Shown in pieces: positions 20,635 through 29,294 of a stretch of 64,000 nucleotides of DNA. Position 1 is the first letter of the stretch, and every line of letters starts with the position of its first letter. A model generated the notes under the pieces. That model worked only from the letters and a program-made list of their open reading frames with translations, made no database searches and was not told the DNA's origin. A program made the position numbers and the translations under genes. This DNA is from Ferruginibacter sp. (GTDB lineage Bacteria; Bacteroidota; Bacteroidia; Chitinophagales; Chitinophagaceae): NCBI GenBank assembly GCA_025359625.1, contig JANYFT010000365.1:1-64000 (forward strand), given 5' to 3'.

Positions 20635-21563
20635 TGCAAAATTCTTTTTATCTTGTTTGCATTCTCCATCAACTCTACCAGATACTCCAGGTTCTCTTTT
20701 TCAAGGCTTGCTTTAAATTTTCTTAACTGCGAAATATGTTCGTTTAATACATCCAGTACATTCTCCCGGTTCTGCATAAAAATGGGCGCCCACATGGCAG
20801 AGTTACTTTTTGCCAAACGAACCGTACTTTCAAAACCACCACCAGCCAGCGCAAAAATAGCATCATCTTCCTTCTCTTTTTCCAATACTGTATTCGCCAA
20901 TGCAAAAGAAGTAATGTGCGATATATGGCTAATGTATGCTGCATGAATATCATGGCTATGTGCATCCATATAAACGATGTTCATGCCAAACGATTTGTAA
21001 ATATTTTCAACACACTTTACAACATCTGCATCGGTTTTTTCTTTTTCACAAATAACGCAAGCCCTTCCTTCAAAAGCTCCTCTCACCGCAGCTTCCGGGC
21101 CACTGTATTCCGTTCCCCACATCGGGTGCGTTGCGATAAAACGGTGGCGCATCGGATGGTCTTTTAATGCATCGCACAAAACAAATTTTGTGGAGCCTGC
21201 ATCAGCTACCATTTGTTTATCCGTTAGCAGATCCATTATTTGTTTCATTACCACCACAGTGGCATCTACCGGAATTGCAACGTAAATAAAATCACTTTGC
21301 TTTACTGCTTCGGCCAATGGCAATGCTTCATCAATTATACCAAGCTCCTTTGCTTTTTGCAAACTTGTTTCGGTTTTGCTTACACCAATTAGTTTTTTTG
21401 CAAAACCTTTTTCCTTCATGGCCAAAGCAAATGAACCGCTTATTAATCCCACGCCTACTATGGTTACAATTAATCCTTCTATTTTCTCCCCGACAGGCAA
21501 AGATCTTTCAGCCGTTGATTGTGTCTGGATCTTTTGTTTAGTGACAGGTTCCTTACTTTCCAT
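20631..21563 (-). CDS. tyrA: Prephenate dehydrogenase
   Basis: VTIVGVGLISGSFALAMKEKG Rossmann; THPMWGTEYSGPEAA; operon context. Confidence 0.92.
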   Translation of the reverse strand: MESKEPVTKQKIQTQSTAERSLPVGEKIEGLIVTIVGVGLISGSFALAMKEKGFAKKLIGVSKTETSLQKAKELGIIDEALPLAEAVKQSDFIYVAIPVDATVVVMKQIMDLLTDKQMVADAGSTKFVLCDALKDHPMRHRFIATHPMWGTEYSGPEAAVRGAFEGRACVICEKEKTDADVVKCVENIYKSFGMNIVYMDAHSHDIHAAYISHISHITSFALANTVLEKEKEDDAIFALAGGGFESTVRLAKSNSAMWAPIFMQNRENVLDVLNEHISQLRKFKASLEKENLEYLVELMENANKIKRILQ

Positions 21564-21610
21564 TTAATAAAAATCTTTTACTATTTTTTTTATACAATAT
21601 TGAAAGCATC

Positions 21611-22840
21611 TTACAATATTTTTTTAATCCGCTCATTGGCTTCTGTTATTTTTTCTACACTGCTGCACAAACTTACCCTTACATATTTATCGCCTGCACT
21701 ACCAAAAATTCCGCCAGGGGTAATAAATACATTCGATTCATACAATATTTTATCACTCAGTTCATAACCGTCTTTATATCCATTCGGGATGGCTGCCCAC
21801 ATAAACAATCCAGCCTGCTTTTCATCAAAACTACATTGCAGCAATTGTAGCAATTCAATTACTTTCTCCCGTCTTGCCCTGTACACTTTATTTACTTCGG
21901 TATGAAAGTCTTCATTCAATTGCAATGCTTTGGCCGCCGCTAACTGCAAGGGCAAAAACATACCACTGTCCATATTGCTTTTAAACCGAAGTACTTCATC
22001 AATCCTTTCTTTAGCACCAGCCAGCAAACCAATACGCCAGCCCGCCATGTTATGCGATTTACTTAATGAATTCAATTCTATGGCCACGTCTTTCGCCCCA
22101 TCAACACTTAATAAACTCAAAGGCTCATCATTTAAAATAAAACTATAGGGATTATCGTGTACCAATAAAATCTGGTGTTTTTTAGCAAAGGCTACCAGTT
22201 GTGTAAACAATTCTTTTGTTGGTAACTGTCCCGTTGGCATTTGCGGATAATTTACAAACATCAGCTTCACCTTTTGCAGATCTGTTTTTTCCAGCGCTTC
22301 AAAATCAGGGTACCAATTATTTTCTTTTGTTAGCGTGTACTCCACCACGTTACCACCTGCAATCTTTGCAGCACTTTTGTAAGTTGGGTATCCTGGATTG
22401 GGAATCAATACACCATCGCCTTCATTTACATACGTCATACAAATATGCATGATACCTTCTTTGCTCCCGATTAACGGCAATATTTCTGTATCTGCATTTA
22501 GGATTACATCATACCAATTTTTATACCAGTCACTCACTGCCTTTCTCAGTATCGGGCTGCCTTTATAATTCTGGTATCCATGTTGGTTAGGCTTTATCGC
22601 CTCTTCATGTAATGTCTTAATCACCTCCGGGTTCGGTGGTATATCAGGGCTCCCAATACCCAAATTAATAACCTGTTTGCCGGCCTTGTTCATATCATCT
22701 ATCTCTCTCAGTTTTTGAGAAAAATAATATTCACCAATACCTTCCAATCGCTTTGCTACGTCCATCTGTAAAACGGTGCCCGTTACTAAAGGAGATAGTT
22801 TGGAAGCTGCTGGTATTTTAGAAATTGTTTCGTTGTTCAT
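21611..22840 (-). CDS. PLP-dependent class I/II aminotransferase (aromatic/aspartate-like)
   Basis: VINLGIGSPDIPPNPEV; VNYPQMPTGQLP; ELNSLSKSHNMAGWRIG lysine motif. Confidence 0.93.
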   Translation of the reverse strand: MNNETISKIPAASKLSPLVTGTVLQMDVAKRLEGIGEYYFSQKLREIDDMNKAGKQVINLGIGSPDIPPNPEVIKTLHEEAIKPNQHGYQNYKGSPILRKAVSDWYKNWYDVILNADTEILPLIGSKEGIMHICMTYVNEGDGVLIPNPGYPTYKSAAKIAGGNVVEYTLTKENNWYPDFEALEKTDLQKVKLMFVNYPQMPTGQLPTKELFTQLVAFAKKHQILLVHDNPYSFILNDEPLSLLSVDGAKDVAIELNSLSKSHNMAGWRIGLLAGAKERIDEVLRFKSNMDSGMFLPLQLAAAKALQLNEDFHTEVNKVYRARREKVIELLQLLQCSFDEKQAGLFMWAAIPNGYKDGYELSDKILYESNVFITPGGIFGSAGDKYVRVSLCSSVEKITEANERIKKIL

Positions 22841-22881
22841 TGATTAAATATTGTTGATAGACATCCTTAAATAATTATTGA

Positions 22882-23817
22882 TCATGCCAGACTTTTTGAA
22901 ACGGCTGCCTGAATTGATGAAGCAGGAGTGGAAAGATGCTTACCATTTTTATACACTCCATATATTTTTACTTCTTCTGTAATGGGTTCTATCTTTTTAA
23001 TCACTTTATAAAATTGTTCAACACTATCAAACTCAACATCTGCGTGAAAAGAATATTTAAAGTCGCTGCCCGGGATAGGGAATGATTGCAATTTACTCAG
23101 GTTTATTCCAGCATCAGCAATTTTGGTAAGCACTTTAGCCAGGCTGCCTTTTGAATGATCGGTATGAAAGTTAATAGAAGCTTTGTCGGCGTCAATAATT
23201 TCTTTAAAGTCTCCGGCTCTTTGCAATATTAAAAAGCGGGTGTAATTATTTTTAAGCGTATGAATATTAGGCGCAATAATATCAAGATCATAAATTTCTG
23301 CGGCCAGCTTGCTTGCTATTGCAGCCACATGCTTGCTGCGGTGCTGGTGTACTTGTTTGGCGCTAAGTGCCGTATCTTCTTTCTCTACCAGTTTCCAATT
23401 GTATTTATCTAAAAAACCAAAGCATTGCTGAATGGCCATAGGGTGAGAATGTACTTCATTGATGTCTGCCAATTGCACACCTGGGTTTACCATTAAATGC
23501 TGGTTGATCTGTAAATAAACTTCGCCAATAATAGTAAGATCGCTTTTTTGCAATAAATTGTAATTTGGTAAAATGCTGCCGGCAATAGAATTTTCTATGG
23601 CCATTATGCCTCCATTACTTTGCATTTTATCGCTGGCAATATTTATCACTTCACGAAAAGTAGAGCAGCAAACAACTTCCACATTTTTGCCGAAAAAATG
23701 CCTTGCTGCTTCCTGGTGAAAACATCCTTCAAAGCCTTGTATAGATACTTTATGCCCACTTCCGTTCCCGGTGTTATTTGTATCAGTAATATTGCCGGAA
23801 TTGTGCTGATTGCTCAT
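22882..23817 (-). CDS. pheA: Prephenate dehydratase with C-terminal ACT domain
   Basis: VSIQGFEGCFHQEAARHFF; NYTRFLIL; ACT region KGSLAKVLTKIADAGINLSKLQSFPI. Confidence 0.95.
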   Translation of the reverse strand: MSNQHNSGNITDTNNTGNGSGHKVSIQGFEGCFHQEAARHFFGKNVEVVCCSTFREVINIASDKMQSNGGIMAIENSIAGSILPNYNLLQKSDLTIIGEVYLQINQHLMVNPGVQLADINEVHSHPMAIQQCFGFLDKYNWKLVEKEDTALSAKQVHQHRSKHVAAIASKLAAEIYDLDIIAPNIHTLKNNYTRFLILQRAGDFKEIIDADKASINFHTDHSKGSLAKVLTKIADAGINLSKLQSFPIPGSDFKYSFHADVEFDSVEQFYKVIKKIEPITEEVKIYGVYKNGKHLSTPASSIQAAVSKSLA

Positions 23818-23871
23818 TTACCACTAATTTAAATAGCTGTCTTTATATATATTGTTCTTTATGTCTTAGCT

Positions 23872-23905
23872 ATAAACAAAAATCCCGACCTATTTAGCCG
23901 GGATT
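23872..23905 (-). terminator. Candidate attenuator terminator (stem C:D) in the leader of the pheA operon
   Basis: Minus strand AATCCCGGCT-aaata-GGTCGGGATT then TTTGTTTAT; 10-bp stem including 2 G.U; lies between the leader ORF and the pheA start. Confidence 0.8.
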
Positions 23906-23940
23906 CTTTTTATGTTAATCTGTTTTTATTTTTTCAGTGC

Positions 23941-24015
23941 TTAACAAAAGACTCCCGTTCTATTTTTAAAATAGAAACTAAAATAAAATCGGGTGTTTGT
24001 TGTTATATTTTTCAT
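23941..24015 (-). CDS. Phe/Tyr-rich leader peptide MKNITTNTRFYFSFYFKNRTGVFC of the aromatic operon attenuator
   Basis: 25-codon ORF on the minus strand below the ORF-track cutoff; control-codon run TTT TAT TTT AGT TTC TAT TTT; same frame also open from an upstream ATG at 24096. Confidence 0.8.
   Translation of the reverse strand: MKNITTNTRFYFSFYFKNRTGVFC
23950..23995 (-). promoter_or_regulatory. Attenuator stems A:B (pause/anti-antiterminator) and B arm of the antiterminator
   Basis: CCCG...TTCTATT-ttaaa-AATAGAACGGGA; B arm CGGGAGTCTTTT is complementary to downstream AAAAGAATCCCG at 11 of 12 positions. Confidence 0.7.
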
Positions 24016-24148
24016 TTGAAAATCGAAAGTAGGGCAATAAATTGAATCAGCCAATATTTTTCCAATAATTATCTGGATAGTTTGAAAAAATATCATTGAA
24101 CCTGCAATTTGCTTTAATATTTTTTACATGACATAATATTAAAATAGA

Positions 24149-24168
24149 CGCCCCTAAGAATAGGGGCG
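24149..24168 (-). terminator. Hairpin/terminator downstream of the small lipoprotein gene
   Basis: cgcccct-attctt-aggggcg on the minus strand followed by a T-rich stretch. Confidence 0.6.
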
Positions 24169-24246
24169 ACTTTAACGATTGCTTGCCATATGAAAATTTT
24201 TATATAAAACCGGTGTTATTTACAAGCAACCTAACCGGCCTGATCA

Positions 24247-24465
24247 TTACATTTTTTTAGCTGAATCCATTTTCTTATCCATCTTCTTTGCAGCAGAATC
24301 AATTTTAACAGCAGCAGAATCTATCTTCTCAATTGCAGGAGTTGCAGCTTTAATTGAATCAGCAATTCTTGCAGAATCAATAGAAGTTGTTGCAGGTGTT
24401 TCTGTAGAATTGTTACAAGCTGTAAAAGAAGCAGCGATAGCTAATACGAAAAGTACTTTTTTCAT
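24247..24465 (-). CDS. Small lipoprotein with repeated DSA/KKMD motifs
   Basis: 72 aa; signal peptide with lipobox FTAC; EKIDSAAVKIDSAAKKMDKKMDSAKKM. Confidence 0.75.
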   Translation of the reverse strand: MKKVLFVLAIAASFTACNNSTETPATTSIDSARIADSIKAATPAIEKIDSAAVKIDSAAKKMDKKMDSAKKM

Positions 24466-24598
24466 TTTTTGAGTTTTAATTTGTTATTTATACCCGTTAA
24501 TACAATTGGTTAAAAAAGGTAACCCAACTTTTTTAAAATATTTTTTTTTCGTTGCTTTGGGTTACTATTGCACCCTATTACGTATTAATATAAGACTG

Positions 24599-25162
24599 GT
24601 GAATACTATAGAACAAGATCAATCATTATTGAAGGGATTAGCTGAAAACGATAAAAATTCTATTGAAACTATTTATCGTTTGAATTATTCGATGATTCAA
24701 ACCTTTGTATTAAATAACAACGGTTCTGTAGATGATGCCCGTGATATTTTTCAGGAAGCGATGGTTGTGTTGTATGAAAAATCAAGAGCAACAACATTTT
24801 CCCTAAGCTGTCAAATTAAAACTTATGTATATTCCATATGCCGGCGTTTATGGCTTAAAAGATTGCAACAACTTAGTAAATTCAGTACACAAGTTGAAAG
24901 TCTGGAAGATACTGTAACTGTTGATGAGGAAATTGAAGAGCACGAAAAGATAAACAATGATTTTATTATAATGGAACATGCCCTGGGTAAAATTGGGGAG
25001 CCTTGTAAAAGTTTGCTGGATGCTTATTACCTGCAAAAAAAGAATATGGTTGAAATAGCAGGAGAATTTGGTTACACCAATGCAGACAATGCAAAAACAC
25101 AGAAGTATAAGTGTTTGATTAGATTGAAAAAATTATTTTTTGCACAATATAAAAACGCATAA
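24599..25162 (+). CDS. ECF-type RNA polymerase sigma-70 factor (ORF track starts at 24506; a GTG start at about 24599 is likely)
   Basis: DDARDIFQEAMVVLYEK (region 2) and LGKIGEPCKSLLDAYYLQKKNMVEIAGEFGYTNADNAKTQKYKCLIRLK (region 4). Confidence 0.85.
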   Translation: MNTIEQDQSLLKGLAENDKNSIETIYRLNYSMIQTFVLNNNGSVDDARDIFQEAMVVLYEKSRATTFSLSCQIKTYVYSICRRLWLKRLQQLSKFSTQVESLEDTVTVDEEIEEHEKINNDFIIMEHALGKIGEPCKSLLDAYYLQKKNMVEIAGEFGYTNADNAKTQKYKCLIRLKKLFFAQYKNA

Positions 25163-25167
25163 TTGAG

Positions 25168-26268
25168 ATGGAAGACATTTTACTTTTAGAAACTGTGGAG
25201 CGTTACCTGTCCGGAGATATGTCTGCGGAAGAAGTTGTAGTTTTTGAAGACCTCCGTAAAAAAAATGCAGATGTTGACCAGATGGTAGTTGAGCACACCT
25301 ACTTTTTACAGGGACTGGATAAATATGGCGTAATTAAATCTTTTAAACATTCGCTGCATGAAGTGGAAGCTAACCTTTACAATGAAGGAATTTTTGACGC
25401 ACCAAAATTAACCAGCAAGAAAATGGTTGTTAATTTTTGGAATAAGTATAAACGCAACATGGCAGTTGCCGCCTCTATTGCGGGTTTTATATCACTGCTT
25501 ACGCTTGGCTTAATGATCACTTACACAAAAAAATATAGCAATGACCATTATGTCGATTTGGTAAAAGAACTGATTAAAACAAACACAGACGTATCTAAAC
25601 TAAAGAACAATCATGTAATCCGTCCTGTTAATGAAAAGCCTGAACCTAAAGTAGATTTCAGGGGCACGGGATTTTTAATTGATGGTAAAGGTTACCTTGT
25701 TACCAACGCCCATGTTATTAGCAAGATGAAAAATATTTATGTAGAAAATACCAAAGGCCAATTTTTTGCTACTGCTACTGTTTACACCGACAACAATGTT
25801 GATCTGGCTATTTTAAAGATAAACGATACTGCTTTTAAAGTTATTACCAGCTTACCCTATAGCATTAAGAAAGCCAATTCAGATCTTGGTGAGCAATTTT
25901 TTACTTTGGGTTTTCCACGTGATGAAATTGTATATGGCGAGGGTTATGTGAGCGCCAAATCGGGGAACGATGGAGACACTACCTCATACCAGTTAACAGT
26001 ATCTGCCAACCCCGGTAATAGTGGAGGCCCCGTTATTAACAGCAACGGAGAAATAATTGGAATTATTACTGCCAAAGATTCAAAAGCGGATGGTGTTGTT
26101 TATGCCGCTAAATCAAAAAACATTTTTAAACTATTGGATAAACTGAAAAAAGAGGACAATAGATATGAATTAATAAAAACGCCGGTCAATACAAATTTAA
26201 AAGGATTGGAAAGAACACAGCAGGTAAAGAAAATGGAGGAATTTGTTTACATGGTTGTTGGAAATTAA
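25168..26268 (+). CDS. Membrane-anchored trypsin-like serine protease with anti-sigma-like N-terminus
   Basis: Cytoplasmic N-terminus ETVERYLSGDMSAEEVVVFEDL, single TM AASIAGFISLLTLGLMI, triad motifs VTNAHV / VDLAIL / NPGNSGGPV. Confidence 0.88.
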   Translation: MEDILLLETVERYLSGDMSAEEVVVFEDLRKKNADVDQMVVEHTYFLQGLDKYGVIKSFKHSLHEVEANLYNEGIFDAPKLTSKKMVVNFWNKYKRNMAVAASIAGFISLLTLGLMITYTKKYSNDHYVDLVKELIKTNTDVSKLKNNHVIRPVNEKPEPKVDFRGTGFLIDGKGYLVTNAHVISKMKNIYVENTKGQFFATATVYTDNNVDLAILKINDTAFKVITSLPYSIKKANSDLGEQFFTLGFPRDEIVYGEGYVSAKSGNDGDTTSYQLTVSANPGNSGGPVINSNGEIIGIITAKDSKADGVVYAAKSKNIFKLLDKLKKEDNRYELIKTPVNTNLKGLERTQQVKKMEEFVYMVVGN

Positions 26269-26287
26269 AATATTAAATCCCGAAAGC

Positions 26288-26322
26288 AAAAAAAGCGACC
26301 TGGTAAAACAGGCCGCTTTTTT
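26288..26322 (+). terminator. Rho-independent terminator after the sigma/protease operon
   Basis: aaaaaaagcgacctg-gtaaaa-caggccgctttttt. Confidence 0.85.
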
Positions 26323-26415
26323 ATGTTATTACAGAATACTAATTGTATTTATATTTGTATTAATAATTGCTATTGTGAAAAAAAATCCTGAAAAGTAATT
26401 GTGTTATAGATTGTC

Positions 26416-27318
26416 TTACACCCATAATGAAGCAGGGTATTCCCCATCTGCAACCAGTTTATCAACGCTTGCTTTTACTTCCGGCGCATCTTCTTTATAA
26501 GTAACCCCAAACCATTGTGCCGACGTAGGTATCACTTTTACACTGCCTTCTTTATTTTTTACCACTTTATCAACTACCAGCGGAATAAAAAATTCACCTT
26601 TTGGGTTGTGCAGCTCCCTGTCTAAAAATTCGCCAAAATAATTTTCGCTTTGGGTTATAAAGTTGGGAGAAAATGCAAAGAAATTCATACTCACGCTGGA
26701 GTCTTCGCTTACTTCGTGCAAACCATCCTGGTCTTCGTAAGTTATAATGCCTTTATCATTGCGAAAGATGCTTGTACGTTCATTGATATCCACCAGGTTA
26801 TTTTCATTGTCTATTTTACACACACCACGGCTTACACTACCATTATCGCTGAGCGTTTTCTTTAACTCATACCCAATAATGGCATAATTGTTATCAGCCA
26901 CTTTAGTGGTTAAAAAATCATACGCTTTTTCAAAACCTTCCCTGCCATAAAAATCATCTGCATTGATTACAGCAAAAGGTTCATTCACTATTCCCTTGCA
27001 ACAGAGCACTGCATGTGCTGTACCCCAGGGTTTTTTTCTTTCCTCAGGTATTTGCCTGGCACCAACATATTTCGACAATTCCTGAAAAGCAAAATCAACT
27101 TTAATTTTCCCTTCCAGCTTGGCTGAAAATGTTTCTTTAAACATATCCAGAAATTCTTCACGGATAAGAAATACCACTTTGCCAAATCCTGCACGGATGG
27201 CATCATAAATGGAATATTCCATAATGGTTTCACCGCTTGGGCCAAAACCCTGAACCTGTTTCATACTGCCATAGCGGCTGGCCATACCTGCTGCTAATAC
27301 TACAAGAGTTGGTTTCAT
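26416..27318 (-). CDS. NTP-transferase domain nucleotidyltransferase
   Basis: LVVLAAGMASRYGSMKQVQGFGPSGETIMEYSIYDA; VINADDFYG. Confidence 0.88.
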   Translation of the reverse strand: MKPTLVVLAAGMASRYGSMKQVQGFGPSGETIMEYSIYDAIRAGFGKVVFLIREEFLDMFKETFSAKLEGKIKVDFAFQELSKYVGARQIPEERKKPWGTAHAVLCCKGIVNEPFAVINADDFYGREGFEKAYDFLTTKVADNNYAIIGYELKKTLSDNGSVSRGVCKIDNENNLVDINERTSIFRNDKGIITYEDQDGLHEVSEDSSVSMNFFAFSPNFITQSENYFGEFLDRELHNPKGEFFIPLVVDKVVKNKEGSVKVIPTSAQWFGVTYKEDAPEVKASVDKLVADGEYPASLWV

Positions 27319-27463
27319 TCTTTATGTAAATTTTATTCCTGCCTTTTACAGGAGATGGTTAAATATGATATTCTATAAATTTTATTGCAATTAAGATTAA
27401 TCAACTAAATTAGATTGAGTTGTATATTAACGGGTACGAAATTAATCTAATCAGTTTACAAAA

Positions 27464-28360
27464 ATGCTTTTCAATACTTCAAATATATTTATTGACACTA
27501 TAGCAAACGATTGCCTGAGCGAAAAAAAAATAAGCTTATCTGTTGTAAGGCTTGATAAAATTCATCCAATTGTGTCTGGTAATAAATTATTTAAGTTGCA
27601 TTATTTTTTAGAGGAAGCCATGACATTGCTTATACCCGGTATAGTTACTTTTGGCGGTGCTTATTCTAATCATTTAGTGGCTACGGCCTTTGCCTGCAAA
27701 ACAAGCGGGTTAAAAAGTGCGGCCCTTGTAAGAGGTGAAAAACCTGCAAAATTATCGCCTACTTTAATAACCTGTATTGCCTATGATATGCAACTCCATT
27801 TTATTTCAAGAACCGAATATGAGCAAAAAGAAAAACCTGCATTTATAGAAAAAATATTGCAACAGTTTAAAGGTTTTATGGTAGTCCCGGAAGGAGGTTA
27901 TCATCCAAAAGGGGCTGCTGGCGCTGCTTTGATAAACAATTTTATTGTAGAAGATACCACCCACATTTGCAGTGCAGTAGGTACCGCCACTACCCTTGCA
28001 GGGCTAATAACAGGGGCAAAACAAAATCAACGGGTTATCGGTATACCTGTTTTAAAAGACATGAACGATATTGCCGGAAGAATAAGTTACTTAGCCAATA
28101 CGACTCACCAGTTTCAATTGCTGGATGGTTATCATTTTGGCGGATATGCAAAAAAAACACCAGAGCTTATCCGTTTTATGAATCATTTATATGAGCAATA
28201 TAAATTACCAACAGACTTTGTTTACACTGCCAAAATGATGTATGCGGTTATGGATTGTATAGAGAAAGATTTTTTTGCTCCAGGCAGTAAAATAACCTGC
28301 CTGCATACCGGCGGTTTACAGGGCAATGCATCTTTACCTTCGGGCACTTTAATTTTCTGA
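27464..28360 (+). CDS. 1-aminocyclopropane-1-carboxylate deaminase / D-cysteine desulfhydrase family PLP enzyme
   Basis: RLDKIHPIVSGNKLFKLHYFLEEA; TFGGAYSNHLVATAFACK; PEGGYHPKGAAGA; CLHTGGLQG. Confidence 0.9.
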   Translation: MLFNTSNIFIDTIANDCLSEKKISLSVVRLDKIHPIVSGNKLFKLHYFLEEAMTLLIPGIVTFGGAYSNHLVATAFACKTSGLKSAALVRGEKPAKLSPTLITCIAYDMQLHFISRTEYEQKEKPAFIEKILQQFKGFMVVPEGGYHPKGAAGAALINNFIVEDTTHICSAVGTATTLAGLITGAKQNQRVIGIPVLKDMNDIAGRISYLANTTHQFQLLDGYHFGGYAKKTPELIRFMNHLYEQYKLPTDFVYTAKMMYAVMDCIEKDFFAPGSKITCLHTGGLQGNASLPSGTLIF

Positions 28361-28426
28361 TTTGTTTTAACAGCATGTTATATTTGTAGCTTAAAAAATT
28401 TTACCTTTCCTGCGTTTAAAACAATT

Positions 28427-29290
28427 ATGCAAAAAAAGCTTCTGTTTGTTTTTATGTTAACTGTGGCATTTGCCGGCAATACGTTTGCACAGGATACATT
28501 GCCCAGGATTTCGGTAAAAAATATTAGTAGCCAAATAATTATTAGCTGGAAAAATAATTACGGTGCCAACATCAGCAATATAAATATTCAACGTTCGCAC
28601 GATAGTTTAAAAAACTTTATCACCATCGGCACAGTATTAAATCCATTAAATAAAGAGAACGGTTATGTAGACAGAAGCGCAACCAATCCCAATATGTTTT
28701 ACCGGATATTTGTGGCATTTGAAGGAGGGACTTATTTCTTTTCTCATTCGCACAAACCCGTAATTGATATTCCCGAAAAACTAGCAACTGACACTACTTA
28801 CAAACCGGAAATGGCGCCCGCCAACAAAGAGGTGATTGATACCGCAAACAAACCGGCATCAGACAATTTTACGAAACAACTAATTGAAAATACGGGTTCG
28901 GAACGTATGGCTGTACCTGCTAAAGGACAAGATCTTATTCCTGCAAGAAAATTTCCCAAACTAATAAAACCGATGGGTTTTGTACCTAGTAAATTTATAT
29001 ATGCAAATAAAGAGAATAACCTTATCATCAGTTTACCTGATTACGATAAAGTAAAATTTTCGCTGCGTTTTTTTGATGATAAGGACAGGCCGGTTTTTGA
29101 AATAAAAAAAATTACTGAACCTTACCTGATAGTAGAAAAAGTAAATTTCCGGCACACGGGCTGGTTCTATTATCATTTGTATGATGATGGTATTTTGCTG
29201 GAAAAATATAAATTCTTTATTGGTAAAGATGGCTGGGTTGGGTCACCCCCACCGGAAACAAAAAATTCAACAACCGAAGAGCAGCATTAA
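28427..29290 (+). CDS. Hypothetical exported protein
   Basis: Signal peptide; 287 aa; FN3-like strand pattern in N-terminal half. Confidence 0.6.
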   Translation: MQKKLLFVFMLTVAFAGNTFAQDTLPRISVKNISSQIIISWKNNYGANISNINIQRSHDSLKNFITIGTVLNPLNKENGYVDRSATNPNMFYRIFVAFEGGTYFFSHSHKPVIDIPEKLATDTTYKPEMAPANKEVIDTANKPASDNFTKQLIENTGSERMAVPAKGQDLIPARKFPKLIKPMGFVPSKFIYANKENNLIISLPDYDKVKFSLRFFDDKDRPVFEIKKITEPYLIVEKVNFRHTGWFYYHLYDDGILLEKYKFFIGKDGWVGSPPPETKNSTTEEQH

Positions 29291-29294
29291 GCCT

